The translations under genes and the position numbers were made by a program. Shown here in pieces: positions 9,469 through 19,133 of a DNA stretch of 64,000 nucleotides. The first letter of the stretch is position 1. Every line of letters begins with the position of its first letter. The stretch comes from Psychrobacter frigidicola (GTDB lineage Bacteria > Pseudomonadota > Gammaproteobacteria > Pseudomonadales > Moraxellaceae): assembly GCF_007997305.1 (NCBI RefSeq), contig NZ_VORZ01000001.1:248001-312000 (forward strand). Reading direction: 5' to 3'. The notes under the pieces were generated by a model. It was not told the origin of the DNA, made no database searches, and saw only the letters and a list, made by a program, of their open reading frames with translations.

Positions 9469-10653
9469 TTAAAAATTGATTTTATCAAGCAGCATGGCAT
9501 CGCCATAACTAAAAAAGCGGTATTGGTTAGTAATAGCGTGTTGATATGCCTCTTCAATAGCTGATTTTCCTGCAAATGCTGATACCAACATTAATAAAGT
9601 GGATTTAGGCAAATGAAAGTTAGTTAACAGGCGATCTATTACCCCAAATTTAAATCCAGGATAAATAAAAATATCGGTATCACCTGACCAAGAAGTGAGC
9701 GGTTGACCATTTTGCGCCGTTTTTTGGTAAGCGGTCTCAAGGACACGGGTCACCGTAGTACCAATCGCAATCACCTTACCACCATTAGCATGGGTCTGAT
9801 TGATTATCTCTGCTGTCGCTTGCGGTAAGTGGGCGTATTCACTATGCATAGTATGGTTGAGTAGGTTTTCCGTTTTGACTGGCGCAAAAGTACCAGCACC
9901 AACATGTAAGGTGACAAAAGCGGTGTTAATACCTTTGGCGGCTAAGCGCTCTAAAACAGACGTATCAAAATGCAAGCTAGCAGTAGGTGCTGCAACGCTG
10001 GCAAGTTTAGCGGGATCATGAAACACCGTTTGATAGCGGATATTGTCAGTGGCATCAGCATGACGCTCAAAGTAGGGTGGTATGGGTAGCTCACCATGAA
10101 GTTCTAAATTTGGTAAAATGGGCGCATCAAAAGCTAAAATAAATAGATTATCGCGACGTCCAATCATTACACAACCCATATTACCATCGGCTAATGATAG
10201 ACGTTGTCCCAGCTTTGGCGCTTTACTGGCTTTTACATGACACAGCGCCACATTTTTATGCAGGCTTAGCGCTTCTTTAGGATTTGTATTGTTAATATCT
10301 AAAGAGTCGCCATTTAGCAAACGCTCAATCAACACTTCAACGCGACCACCCGTATCTTTATTTCCAAACAAGCGCGCTTTCATGACTTTGGTATCATTAA
10401 AAACGATTAAATCACCAGCGTTGAGAAGTTCCGGTAGCTCAGTAAATATATGGTCTTGTGGTGAGTGCAGCGGCTGGTCCTGGGAACTTGCTGGCAAGTA
10501 TAATAGTTTAGAGGCTGAGCGCTGATCTAAAGGATAACGCGCAATTAGAGAGTCTGGGAGCTCATAATCGTAGTCAGCTACACTTAGATATTCTAAGGTA
10601 GTATCGTCTGCACGAGATTGGCTAGCAGAATTGGTAGAATTAGAAGTGGTCAT
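9469..10653 (-). CDS. queA: S-adenosylmethionine:tRNA ribosyltransferase-isomerase
   Basis: Transfers the ribosyl part of SAM to 7-aminomethyl-7-deazaguanine in tRNA, making epoxyqueuosine. Family motifs are clear: YDYELPDSLIARYP near the N-terminus, LIVFNDTKVMKARLFG, LHVGAGTFAPVK, and FLLPKSTLLML-like NFHLPKSTLLMLVSAFAG near the end. Compared with E. coli there are about 24 extra N-terminal residues rich in Ser/Thr/Asn; no other Met lies nearer the conserved domain, so the extension appears real. No convincing ribosome-binding site precedes the ATG. Confidence 0.96.
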   Translation of the reverse strand: MTTSNSTNSASQSRADDTTLEYLSVADYDYELPDSLIARYPLDQRSASKLLYLPASSQDQPLHSPQDHIFTELPELLNAGDLIVFNDTKVMKARLFGNKDTGGRVEVLIERLLNGDSLDINNTNPKEALSLHKNVALCHVKASKAPKLGQRLSLADGNMGCVMIGRRDNLFILAFDAPILPNLELHGELPIPPYFERHADATDNIRYQTVFHDPAKLASVAAPTASLHFDTSVLERLAAKGINTAFVTLHVGAGTFAPVKTENLLNHTMHSEYAHLPQATAEIINQTHANGGKVIAIGTTVTRVLETAYQKTAQNGQPLTSWSGDTDIFIYPGFKFGVIDRLLTNFHLPKSTLLMLVSAFAGKSAIEEAYQHAITNQYRFFSYGDAMLLDKINF

Positions 10654-10837
10654 AATTGGTCATTAAATGAAGGGTAATTTTGCCGTAATTGTAGCAGAAA
10701 CTAGGTGCTAGCGCGGTCGCTATTTGGACGTTTTATAGTTATTCACTAATGACAAGTAGCAATATACTTTATAAAATAGCCTAAGTATTAAATGTCAAAA
10801 ATCATTTGAAATTTACTTATTTGTAGCATGCAAAGTA

Positions 10838-11923
10838 TCAATCAAATAAGTTCAATTGAGGTAGCTTTTGCCCAGCAGGAGTTAAAGATGAGTAAGTTAC
10901 CCCGACTAATCTGATTGGTAAAGTGCGCGGAATGTCTAAAAAGAGTTTATTTAACCAATAATGAGACGATTCAGCACTGACAAAAGCTGTTGATAGAGTA
11001 TGTGAGCGTGTAATTTGCGTGAAGTCAGCATATTTTATTTTTAGAGTAATCGTATAAGCAATGAGGTTTTTATTACACAGTTGGGTAAAAGCATCCGCAT
11101 TCTGCTCGTATATTTGTGTCAGCAATTCCTCATTCGCGCTCAAATTATCTCGAAACGTGGTCTCAGAACCTACAGATTTATGCTGGCGCTCAGCTTTTAC
11201 CGGGCGCTCATCACGGCCATGCGCAATATCATGATAAAACTGGCCACGCTTACCAAATTCGTTGACCAATAATGCAGCAGACACACGCTTGAGATCAGCT
11301 CCGGTACTGATATCCATATCATGTAGACGCTTGGCAGTAGCCTTACCTATACCGTGAAAGCGCTCAATCGGTAGGGTACTAATAAAGGCATCGGCATCTG
11401 CTGGGGTGATAACTGCTGTACCATTCGGCTTATTGAGGTCAGAGGCAATCTTGGCCAGCATTTTATTAAATGAGACACCAGCTGATGCGGTCAGGCCTGT
11501 TTGCTCTAGAATTTGCGCTCGTACCCAATTAGCCATTAAGGTTGCTGAACCTTTATGAACCTGTAGACCTGTCACATCAAGATAGGCTTCATCTAAAGAC
11601 AGCGGCTCAACTTGCGAAGTTAAACTAAGCATAATTGCTCGAATATCGGCGCTAACAGCGCGGTAAACGTCAAAGCGTGGTAATACAAATAACACATCTG
11701 GACAGCGTTTACGCGCCTCATAGCAGGACATTGCCGAGCGCACGCCAAATTGTCGCACCTCATAACTAGCTGCTGCAACTACACCACGTCCGCTAGGGTC
11801 ACCGCCAACCACTAAGGGCTTACCGCGAAGCTCAGGAAAATCGCGCTGTTCAACGCTGGCATAAAAGGCATCCATATCGATATGAATAATCTTACGCTGG
11901 GCTTGGTTTATAGGAGCTGTCAT
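10838..11923 (-). CDS. dinB: DNA polymerase IV
   Basis: Y-family translesion polymerase, error-prone and lacking proofreading. Catalytic acids are visible: Asp16/Asp18 in HIDMDAFYASVEQRD and Asp111/Glu112 in LSLDEAYLDVT. Helix-hairpin-helix and little-finger regions follow (FHGIGKATAKRLHDMDI). The protein ends in QLNLF plus Asp, a typical sliding-clamp-binding tail. At 361 residues it is normal in length. No obvious LexA box was seen upstream; Moraxellaceae generally control DNA-damage genes without LexA, which is background knowledge and not shown here. Confidence 0.96.
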   Translation of the reverse strand: MTAPINQAQRKIIHIDMDAFYASVEQRDFPELRGKPLVVGGDPSGRGVVAAASYEVRQFGVRSAMSCYEARKRCPDVLFVLPRFDVYRAVSADIRAIMLSLTSQVEPLSLDEAYLDVTGLQVHKGSATLMANWVRAQILEQTGLTASAGVSFNKMLAKIASDLNKPNGTAVITPADADAFISTLPIERFHGIGKATAKRLHDMDISTGADLKRVSAALLVNEFGKRGQFYHDIAHGRDERPVKAERQHKSVGSETTFRDNLSANEELLTQIYEQNADAFTQLCNKNLIAYTITLKIKYADFTQITRSHTLSTAFVSAESSHYWLNKLFLDIPRTLPIRLVGVTYSSLTPAGQKLPQLNLFD

Positions 11924-12299
11924 GAGTGCTATTTTTTACCTGAAAAATAAGACATCATAAGTATAATCAAAATGTACGAATGGGGTGAGATAAAGTAGGG
12001 TATAGCATATACAGGAAAACTTAAAATCTTGATTGTAAAAGTTTGTTGAAAGTTATAGGTTAGTCTAAAATAACTAAATTTTATCATTGGCCAGAATCGA
12101 AGCGACAGTACAAATAAGCACCTAAAGGTAATGTGGCGACACTTATTTTTTGTTTAAGTATTTCGATAAAGCACACAACATATCTAAAAGTGACTGAATA
12201 AGAGATAATACTCTTGATAGATTCTGAGACAGTGTGATAACTAAAATACATAGCAACAGACATCTAATACAGCTCACTTAAATAAGAAGGCAGTCCTGA
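11924..12299. other. Intergenic between divergent dinB and an unknown gene
   Basis: A 376-bp AT-rich stretch. A possible promoter for the rightward gene is TTGATA at 12214–12219 with an extended TG-type -10 (TGTGATAAC, 12233–12241), spacing 16, and AGAAGG before the gene start. Otherwise I see nothing distinctive. Confidence 0.3.
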
Positions 12300-12983
12300 A
12301 TGACCAATAATAACCCATACAACCTCATACCTTTGCAGCCTACCGGTAGAAATGAGACGGATAGTGGCAATACCTATTCTCCTCAAGATATGATTAAGAT
12401 ATACGAACAACAGTTTTTAACCCCAGTATCGGAAGAAAAGCTGACTGAGTTTTTACCGTTTCTAAAAAGTTTTTATGATATTGACAATAATACTTTAGAT
12501 ATCTGTGCGGTGGTTTTTGAAGCAATCGCTGATTTCTGTATCATTTATAACCACAAGATAAAAGTAGGTGATTATGAGATATTGGGCGGCTTAGTAAAAG
12601 AAGAGCTTGCGGACGAAGACGGTAATGAAGAGGAGGCACAAGCTTATACTTTAGAATGCACACGTACTTTTTTCATTAACGACGTAGAGATGCCTTATCA
12701 GTTTAACTTATTTATTCATGGCGATAGTTATTCTACTTTAACCAGAAACGAGTCTTTATTAGAGAAAATATACTGGTTCGCCAGTAGTGGATTTGAAGAA
12801 AGCTTATTAGGTAATCCTGAAGATAATGAAAGTTTAGAATCTATTAATGAGCAGCTGGCAAGTTTAGGGATTCGGGAAATGGATCTGACCACCATACATG
12901 AAATAGTTGATTACGTAGAAGACAGTATTATAAATGATGGTATGGTGGATGCGCTTAATAAGCTATTAGATGCTGCAGAATAA
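12300..12983 (+). CDS. Hypothetical acidic cytoplasmic protein
   Basis: 227 residues, no signal peptide, no membrane helix, strongly acidic, with an N-terminal Asn-rich stretch and no cysteine-rich or catalytic motif that I recognise. The ATG follows AGAAGG at about 9 nt. A perfect terminator lies shortly after the stop, which together with a clean open frame makes a real single-gene unit likely. The predicted pattern is alpha/beta with an amphipathic C-terminal helix (IHEIVDYVEDSIINDGMVDA). No function can be assigned; its neighbours (dinB and tRNA-Leu) give no help. Confidence 0.7.
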   Translation: MTNNNPYNLIPLQPTGRNETDSGNTYSPQDMIKIYEQQFLTPVSEEKLTEFLPFLKSFYDIDNNTLDICAVVFEAIADFCIIYNHKIKVGDYEILGGLVKEELADEDGNEEEAQAYTLECTRTFFINDVEMPYQFNLFIHGDSYSTLTRNESLLEKIYWFASSGFEESLLGNPEDNESLESINEQLASLGIREMDLTTIHEIVDYVEDSIINDGMVDALNKLLDAAE

Positions 12984-13022
12984 AATGATAGTTTTAAGAT
13001 GCTTTTATAAATATTAGACAAA

Positions 13023-13057
13023 AAAATACCGCTAACTTAAATTGTTAGCGGTATTTT
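13023..13057. terminator. Bidirectional terminator
   Basis: A perfect 14-bp stem (AAAATACCGCTAAC with GTTAGCGGTATTTT) has a 7-nt loop and A/T runs on both sides. It ends the hypothetical gene on the plus strand and the tRNA-Leu transcript on the minus strand, only 6 bp from the tRNA 3' end. Confidence 0.88.
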
Positions 13058-13062
13058 AATAT

Positions 13063-13149
13063 TGGTACCGGTGGTCGGACTTGAACCGACACGCTTTTAA
13101 AGGCAACGGATTTTGAATCCGTCATGTCTACCAATTCCATCACACCGGC
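13063..13149 (-). tRNA. tRNA-Leu (anticodon CAA)
   Basis: An 87-nt class II tRNA with an encoded 3' CCA. The acceptor arms GCCGGTG and CACCGGT pair with a G·U at the first position. The anticodon loop TTCAAAA gives CAA, which reads UUG leucine codons. A long variable arm and the TΨC arm (GTCGGTTCAAGTCCGAC) are present. All arms fold from the minus strand. Confidence 0.96.
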
Positions 13150-13213
13150 GTGTTAGGATAATAAAGTTAAACTCTATCGTATTGGGTTACAGGATTAACT
13201 GTATAGGTGGCGT

Positions 13214-13241
13214 ATTATAGCAGCCTATTGTTAGCCGTCAA
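13214..13241 (-). promoter_or_regulatory. Strong sigma-70 promoter for tRNA-Leu
   Basis: On the minus strand TTGACG (13236–13241) and TATAAT (13214–13219) are spaced by 16 bp. The bases after the -10 are GC-rich (ACGCCACC), as in stringently controlled stable-RNA promoters. Transcription would start near 13207, giving a 5' leader of about 58 nt to be removed by RNase P. Confidence 0.8.
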
Positions 13242-13298
13242 GAATTATTTATGATAATTATCTTTTTTCTGACCCGCATTGCCTTAATTGACATTTTT

Positions 13299-14072
13299 TT
13301 AACCAACAAAGGCACGTTCAACCGCGTAATCAGCTTGCACGCCCATACGCGGTGATACCGTCAGACCAAAGTCATCTAAAATAGCGGATACTTCAGCATT
13401 AAACGGCATACTGCCGCAAAGCATAACGCGGTCATCTTCTTTATTCATTGGCGGTAGACCAATGTCTTCAAAAAGTTTGCCTGAGGTCATTAAATCTGTA
13501 ACGCGACCTTGGTTTCTGAATTCTTCACGGGTAACAGTCGGGTAGTAGATGAACTTTTCGCGGAACCATTCACCAAATATCTCATCATTAGGCAATTCGT
13601 TCTCAAACATATCACGATAGGCTAAATCGCTGACACAGCGTACCCCATGTACCAAGATAATTTTGTCAAAGCGCTCATATACTTCAGGGTCACGGGCTAA
13701 TGCCAAAAATGGGGCAAGTCCGGTGCCGGTTGACAGCATATACAGATGTTTACCTGGTAACAAATCGTCTAATACTAAGGTGCCCGTTGGTTTTTTGCTA
13801 ACCAGTAATTCGTCACCGACTTTGATATGTTGCAAGCGTGAAGTCAGTGGACCGTCTTGAACTTTGATAGAGAAAAATTCTAAATGTTCTTCATAGTTGG
13901 GGCTGGCGATAGAATATGCGCGTAATAAAGGTCTACCATCGACAACGATTCCAATCATCGCAAACTCGCCATTGCGAAAACGTAAGCCGTCGTCACGCGT
14001 GGTCTTAATGCTAAATAAGGCATCATTCCAATGGTGAACCTCTGTGACGGTTTCGGTGCGAAGTTTTGACAT
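13299..14072 (-). CDS. fpr: Ferredoxin–NADP+ reductase
   Basis: FAD flavoprotein that moves electrons between NADPH and ferredoxin or flavodoxin. FAD-binding RAYSIASPNYEEHLEFF and the NADP-site STGTGLAPFLALARDP are present, followed by LVHGVR and CGSMPFN. The chain ends VERAFVG, typical of the bacterial (Azotobacter/Pseudomonas Fpr) subclass. At 257 residues the length is normal. GAGGA lies 7 nt before the ATG. It is a single gene between the tRNA promoter and the divergent trmO. Confidence 0.95.
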   Translation of the reverse strand: MSKLRTETVTEVHHWNDALFSIKTTRDDGLRFRNGEFAMIGIVVDGRPLLRAYSIASPNYEEHLEFFSIKVQDGPLTSRLQHIKVGDELLVSKKPTGTLVLDDLLPGKHLYMLSTGTGLAPFLALARDPEVYERFDKIILVHGVRCVSDLAYRDMFENELPNDEIFGEWFREKFIYYPTVTREEFRNQGRVTDLMTSGKLFEDIGLPPMNKEDDRVMLCGSMPFNAEVSAILDDFGLTVSPRMGVQADYAVERAFVG

Positions 14073-14491
14073 AAATTCCTCGTTGGTAGCTCGTTATGGG
14101 TTTAAATAGAATGAGAATGGTATTAAATATGGGTGTTAAATTAAACATTAGATAAAAAATGGGGTTAAAAATTAGTAATAATAGTAAAGAGGAAAAATAA
14201 ATTTGTCGAAATTGATACTGCGAAGGCAAGCAAATTTCCTTCAAATTAAACAAGTTACGTGGTTATTAGCGCGCCATTTATTATCCGTCTATCAAGACGT
14301 AAGTAAGGATGCAAGCTATTCTCAATAAATATGGTTGCTTATCATAACAAACTTTAAAATAAAAATCCGGCAAGTAGCGTTATCACTAGCATGATAAAAT
14401 GGAATATCGTTAGCGAAAAACTTTGTATGCTCACTTATGCAAGTATTAGAGCGCTAATTTATTGTTAATAAATATTTTATGGATGTGGTTT
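14073..14491. other. Intergenic between divergent fpr and trmO
   Basis: About 419 bp, AT-rich, without a convincing gene, RNA or strong repeat. It must contain promoters for both genes, but I could not pick them with confidence. Some short frames run through it, none with a ribosome-binding site. Confidence 0.3.
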
Positions 14492-15373
14492 ATGCTGGGT
14501 CATTCTGAAACTAGCCATGTTGCGCCTATTATTGGCTATCACCGCGCGCCATTATCGCAGAAATTTGGCGCGCCAAGGCAGCCGAATTTAGTGGCGCTCA
14601 TTAGTGTGATTGAAATGCTCGCGCCTTATGATACGCCAGCAGCATTCGTAGGCTTAGAAGGTTTTAGCCATATTTGGATAAGTTGGCAGTTTCATCATAA
14701 TTATCTTTATAAAGCAAATTCTATTAATAAATTAAGTCAATCCAACCAATCTAAGAAAAAAGAGCACACAACCACTGCCAACGAAGCCACGTTTCGCCCG
14801 CAAGTACGACCGCCTCGTCTCGGTGGCAATCGAAAGATAGGCGTATTTGCCAGTCGTAGTATGTATCGTCCGTCAGGCTTAGGATTGTCGGTGGTTAAGC
14901 TTGAGCGTGTTGAAGTAGCAGAGGGGCGCGTATTATTGATGATTAGTGGGGCTGATATGATTGATGGCACACCGATTATCGATATTAAGCCGTACGTGGC
15001 CTATAGTGATGCGCTTATCAGCGCGGACAGTGGTTTTGCCGCAAGTGTGCCTACACTATTAACAGTCACTATGACGGTACAAGTACGAGATCAGTTTGTA
15101 AAAATAATATCTGATGGACAGGACTATAGAGATAGAAATAAGACTAGCGACAAAAATTCTAGTTTGACAGCCATTATTTATACCTATCAAACTCAACTTA
15201 TAGAAGCAGACATTGATTATATTAATACATTGATTGCGCAAGACCCACGACCTGCCTATCGCCGTGAAGAACTAAATAAACCGTTTGTCATGCGTTATAA
15301 AAACGTTGATGTGAGTTTCCAAATGATAGGAGAGAGACAACTCCAGATAACCAACGTCAGCAACATAAACTAA
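14492..15373 (+). CDS. trmO: tRNA (N6-threonylcarbamoyladenosine(37)-N6)-methyltransferase TrmO
   Basis: TsaA/TrmO-type SAM-dependent enzyme that N6-methylates t6A37 in some tRNAs. The conserved N-terminal pattern is visible: IIGYHRAPLSQKFGAPRQP, then GLEGFSHIWISWQFHHN, and RPPRLGGNRKIGVFASRS followed by MYRPSGLGLSVVKLE. A Lys/Ser/Thr-rich insert (about residues 72–98) separates two of these blocks. The start is uncertain: the frame opens at a TTG at 14462 and has Mets at 14483 and 14492; 14492 is nearest to the usual family start. No clear Shine–Dalgarno sequence. Confidence 0.88.
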   Translation: MLGHSETSHVAPIIGYHRAPLSQKFGAPRQPNLVALISVIEMLAPYDTPAAFVGLEGFSHIWISWQFHHNYLYKANSINKLSQSNQSKKKEHTTTANEATFRPQVRPPRLGGNRKIGVFASRSMYRPSGLGLSVVKLERVEVAEGRVLLMISGADMIDGTPIIDIKPYVAYSDALISADSGFAASVPTLLTVTMTVQVRDQFVKIISDGQDYRDRNKTSDKNSSLTAIIYTYQTQLIEADIDYINTLIAQDPRPAYRREELNKPFVMRYKNVDVSFQMIGERQLQITNVSNIN

Positions 15374-15455
15374 GCTTGCATTAAATAATCTTAAGTTAGC
15401 TGCAGATTTACCTTAAAAATTAGATTTTAATACTCGACAATAAAAGAAGAAAAAT

Positions 15456-17243
15456 ATGCCTGTTCCAGAACTCTCCTTAGTCGTTGATTTACGCTGGTGT
15501 TTGGATGAGTTGTTGGCGGATAGAGTCATTGACCAGCGCGGTTATAACTTAGTGATGACCAGTCGCCGTGACAAAGCCCAGCATCCACTTGTTACTATCA
15601 GCGAATTTGGTCTGCCCAATGGTCATGATTTGGATAATAAAAACGAGCAGAAACTGACGCTGATTTGGCTTAATCAGTGGTTGGCTGCCAAAGCAAATAT
15701 GCCAATAGTACGCATTGACCCGTTGAAGATTGATGTGCCAGCTGTGACTCAAATCATGTCATTTGAATACGCGCGCTCGCAGCATGTTTTACCGATTGAA
15801 GTTACTAATGATGAAGTCGTTATTGGTACCGATCAACCGTTTTATACGGATTGGCATGCCAATATTGATAAAATCATCAAATCAAAAACCTATCGTACGG
15901 TTTATATTAATCCTGAACAAATTAACCGTTATCGGCAAGATTTTTATCAAGTGACCCGAGCGATTGCTGGGGCAAGTTCCGCTCATAAGCGGGCAGCGGC
16001 TGATATTAGTAATGTCGAGGCTTTACTGCAATTGGGTAATAATACCAATCCTGATGCCAATGACCAGCATATTGTTAAAGTTGTCGATTGGTTGTTGCAA
16101 TATGCTTTTGAGCAGCGGGCGAGTGACATTCATTTGGAGCCGCGCCGTGAGACTGGCAAAGTACGCTTTCGTATTGACGGAGTGCTGCATACCGTTTATG
16201 AGATGCCGATTGCTATTATGACTGCGGTCACTGCCCGCATTAAAATCTTAGGGCGATTGAACGTCGCAGAAAAGCGCAAGCCGCAAGATGGGCGTCTAAA
16301 AACGCGTACTCATAATGGGGTAGAAACGGAGCTGCGCTTATCTACTTTGCCGACGGCTTTTGGTGAAAAGCTAGTGATGCGTGTATTTGACCCAGAAGTA
16401 TTAGTGCGCTCTTTTGCTCAGCTGGGCTTGTCTGGAAAGCAGCTAGAGATGTGGCATGAGCTGACTGCGCATCCTAATGGTATTATTCTTGTCACGGGTC
16501 CAACAGGTTCCGGTAAGACCACCACCCTTTATAGTACGCTCAAGCAATTGGCAACTGAGCAAGTCAACGTCTGTACGATTGAAGATCCGATTGAGATGAT
16601 TGAGCCGGCATTTAATCAGATGCAGGTAAATACAAGCATTGATTTAAATTTTGTTGATGGTATCCGCTCGCTTATGCGCCAAGATCCTGACATTGTGATG
16701 ATTGGTGAGATTCGTGATAGCGAGACGGCTAATATGGCGGTACAAGCTTCATTAACGGGGCATTTGGTATTATCGACCTTGCATACCAATGATGCGCCCA
16801 GCTCTTTAACGCGGTTGCATGATCTAGGAGTGCAGCCATTTTTGACTTCAGCGACGATACTGGGTGTCATGGCGCAGCGCCTGTTAAGAACGCTCTGTCC
16901 CCATTGTAAGCAAGCCCATACTGTGACAGCTGATAGTGAGATTGCTATTCAGTGGCAAGAGCTTGTCCAACCATGGCGCGCGTCATTACCTGAGAAAGTT
17001 TATAGCGCCCAAGGCTGTGAGCATTGTCGTCACACCGGTTATCAAGGACGTATTGGCTTGTATGAGATTATGCCCTTGTCCAATGAGCTCAAAAAGCTGG
17101 TCGCAGCTGATGCCAATTTGGATGTTATTAAACAACAAGCGTACCGTGAAGGGTTGCAACCCTTGCGTCTATCCGGTGCAAAACGTATTAGTGAAGGGGT
17201 GACGACATTGGAAGAAGTTATGCGCGTGGTGCCACTAAACTAA
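15456..17243 (+). CDS. GspE/PulE-family secretion ATPase
   Basis: Hexameric ATPase that drives pseudopilus or pilus assembly from the cytoplasmic face. The 595-residue protein has an N-terminal docking region (about 1–170), then the ATPase core: Walker A GPTGSGKT at 348–355, Walker B IVMIGEIRD at 413–421, His box STLHTNDA near 440–447, and a zinc site of four cysteines (481, 484, 521, 524). It could be T2SS GspE, as gspHIJK lie downstream, or a related orphan PulE-like ATPase. It is not clearly PilB. tatD follows after about 140 bp. Confidence 0.88.
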   Translation: MPVPELSLVVDLRWCLDELLADRVIDQRGYNLVMTSRRDKAQHPLVTISEFGLPNGHDLDNKNEQKLTLIWLNQWLAAKANMPIVRIDPLKIDVPAVTQIMSFEYARSQHVLPIEVTNDEVVIGTDQPFYTDWHANIDKIIKSKTYRTVYINPEQINRYRQDFYQVTRAIAGASSAHKRAAADISNVEALLQLGNNTNPDANDQHIVKVVDWLLQYAFEQRASDIHLEPRRETGKVRFRIDGVLHTVYEMPIAIMTAVTARIKILGRLNVAEKRKPQDGRLKTRTHNGVETELRLSTLPTAFGEKLVMRVFDPEVLVRSFAQLGLSGKQLEMWHELTAHPNGIILVTGPTGSGKTTTLYSTLKQLATEQVNVCTIEDPIEMIEPAFNQMQVNTSIDLNFVDGIRSLMRQDPDIVMIGEIRDSETANMAVQASLTGHLVLSTLHTNDAPSSLTRLHDLGVQPFLTSATILGVMAQRLLRTLCPHCKQAHTVTADSEIAIQWQELVQPWRASLPEKVYSAQGCEHCRHTGYQGRIGLYEIMPLSNELKKLVAADANLDVIKQQAYREGLQPLRLSGAKRISEGVTTLEEVMRVVPLN

Positions 17244-17385
17244 ACTGAGCAACGATCGTTCATATAACGTCAAATCAATTTAGCATTTTATTTAGAACAG
17301 CTTCTTAAAAACGGTCACTTGAAAAATATCATAGTTAGGACAATTAAAGCTTTTATTAAAACACTTTTAAATTACGAGATTATTT

Positions 17386-18174
17386 ATGTTTACTGATAGC
17401 CACTGCCATCTTAACCGCTTAGATTTGACTAAATATGACGGTGAGTTGTCCGGAGCAATTGCCGCGATGAAAGAAGCCAACGTCACCCGTGCCATGGCCA
17501 TTATGTGTGATTTTGCTGAATATGACGAGATTGCCAATATCGTCAGCACTTATAGTGATGAGACTTTAAACTTGGGTATGAGTGTCGGAATTCATCCGTG
17601 CGAAGATATTAACGTATTACAGTCAGCAACCGTAGAACGGCTTATTGAGACAGCAAGCGCTGAGCATGTGTGGGCAATAGGTGAGACAGGGCTGGATTAT
17701 TATTGGTCAACGGAGAACAAACTGGCTCAGCAAGAAAGCCTGGCGCGTCATATCCATGCCAGCCAACAACTTAAAAAACCCCTGGTCGTCCATACCCGTG
17801 AAGCTAAAGACGATACCATTGATATTCTCAAGGCAGAAGGTGCAGAGCACGGTATTATTCATTGCTTTACTGAAGACTGGGATACCGCCAAAAAAGCTCT
17901 TGATTTGGGGTTTTATATCTCGTTTTCAGGAATTGTTAGTTTTAAAAGTGCGCAAACCATCAAGGATGCTGCGCAAAAAATGCCTAGAGATAGGGTGTTA
18001 ATTGAAACGGATAGTCCGTATCTTGCGCCCGTGCCAAAACGAGGGCGTCCAAATGAGCCAGCCTATGTGCCTTATGTGGCCAGTTGCCTTGCGGAGATGT
18101 ACGGCATGAGCGTTGATGAGGTCGGCGTGCTGACTGCAAAAAACTTCGAGAATTTGCTAGCACAGTATCACTAA
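17386..18174 (+). CDS. TatD-family metal-dependent DNase
   Basis: TIM-barrel metallohydrolase of the TatD family, whose members act as 3'-5' exonucleases on DNA or RNA. The first metal ligands are in DSHCHL at residues 4–9; a Glu in AIGETGLDYYW, His residues in VVHTREAKDDT and IIHCFTED, and Asp in IETDSPYLAPVP complete the site. The 262-residue length is normal. In Pseudomonas tatD follows holB and pilZ; here it follows a GspE-like ATPase and precedes a TetR regulator. Confidence 0.92.
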   Translation: MFTDSHCHLNRLDLTKYDGELSGAIAAMKEANVTRAMAIMCDFAEYDEIANIVSTYSDETLNLGMSVGIHPCEDINVLQSATVERLIETASAEHVWAIGETGLDYYWSTENKLAQQESLARHIHASQQLKKPLVVHTREAKDDTIDILKAEGAEHGIIHCFTEDWDTAKKALDLGFYISFSGIVSFKSAQTIKDAAQKMPRDRVLIETDSPYLAPVPKRGRPNEPAYVPYVASCLAEMYGMSVDEVGVLTAKNFENLLAQYH

Positions 18175-18265
18175 AATCGTTATGCTATGACCAGTCAGTC
18201 ATTTACCGAATATAGTTGTTTAGCTGCTCGTTGCGGCTAATCCTTAACAGGTTTTAGGAGAGGTC

Positions 18266-18955
18266 ATGAGTCGCCAGCATCAGTTCAAAGCACGAGAAGA
18301 GAATATCTTAGCGATGGCTGAGCAATTGTTGCTTGAGTCTGGCAATGGTGATATTACTTTGGACAGTCTTGCTGACCAGCTTGATTTGGCAAAAGGTACC
18401 TTGTATAAGCACTTTTCCAGTAAAGATGAGCTGTATTTGCGTATTATTATTCGTTATGAAGAGCAGTTATTCGACATTAATCGCATTGATGATTGTGCAT
18501 CAGCCGGCGTTGCCCGAATGATTCTTCAGCAGTTACTAAATCCACAAAAAGCCATGCTGCTCAATCAAATTGAAGAACGTCTGGCGGCTTCGGTGACCGG
18601 GCTTAATCGCCTGTTTGGAGAATTGTATGACATTCGCCGCCAGCGCATGAAGCGTCTGATTGATATTATTAGTGTTTATCTTCGAGATGAACGCAGTATT
18701 TTGAGCACTCGTGATTATCTATCTTCAATTTGGGCGATGGGACAAGGCGGTGCTGGTCTACTAAATTCTAGCTTTTATCAGCGTTATTTAGGTCGCCGTG
18801 ATACCTTGCGCTATGCTTTAGTACAGCAGATGTTAGATTTGCCCAGTCACTATCCGTCCTCCGCGCGTAATGAAGAGGTGAGGGATGAGGATATGCATGA
18901 GCTGGTCGAGCAAATTGAGACTGAGTCGAAGGCACATCGCAATACCGCTTATTGA
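18266..18955 (+). CDS. TetR-family transcriptional regulator
   Basis: The N-terminal helix-turn-helix is clear (residues about 10–55: TLDSLADQLDLAKGTLYKHF, then SSKDELYLRI), followed by an all-helical ligand domain. 229 residues, with a charged C-terminal tail. AGGAGAGGTC gives a strong ribosome-binding site before the ATG. It lies between tatD and gspH on the same strand, but a hairpin follows it, so it may not be linked to the pseudopilin genes. The ligand and targets are unknown. Confidence 0.88.
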   Translation: MSRQHQFKAREENILAMAEQLLLESGNGDITLDSLADQLDLAKGTLYKHFSSKDELYLRIIIRYEEQLFDINRIDDCASAGVARMILQQLLNPQKAMLLNQIEERLAASVTGLNRLFGELYDIRRQRMKRLIDIISVYLRDERSILSTRDYLSSIWAMGQGGAGLLNSSFYQRYLGRRDTLRYALVQQMLDLPSHYPSSARNEEVRDEDMHELVEQIETESKAHRNTAY

Positions 18956-19036
18956 AAATAGCATTTTATTAAAAAGCGTCTGTTAAATTAAGATTTAACT
19001 TAAGTTAATAATTAAATTAAAACTATGACTTCAAAA

Positions 19037-19070
19037 AGCTTAGCCGGTCGCTATGGGCATCGGTTAAGCT
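19037..19070 (+). terminator. Possible terminator between tetR and gspH
   Basis: A 10-bp stem (AGCTTAGCCG with CGGTTAAGCT, one G·U) has a 14-nt loop. The sequence after it is only moderately T-rich, so this may be a weak terminator. Confidence 0.4.
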
Positions 19071-19133
19071 CTTAGTATCTTCTAACCTTTGTACTTTCTC
19101 TCTATTTTTATACATCCTGATAATAGGTATATT

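Noticed and set aside
13063..13149. tRNA-Leu as an integration site of a genomic island
   Set aside because: No integrase, no repeat of the tRNA 3' end nearby, and housekeeping genes on both sides.
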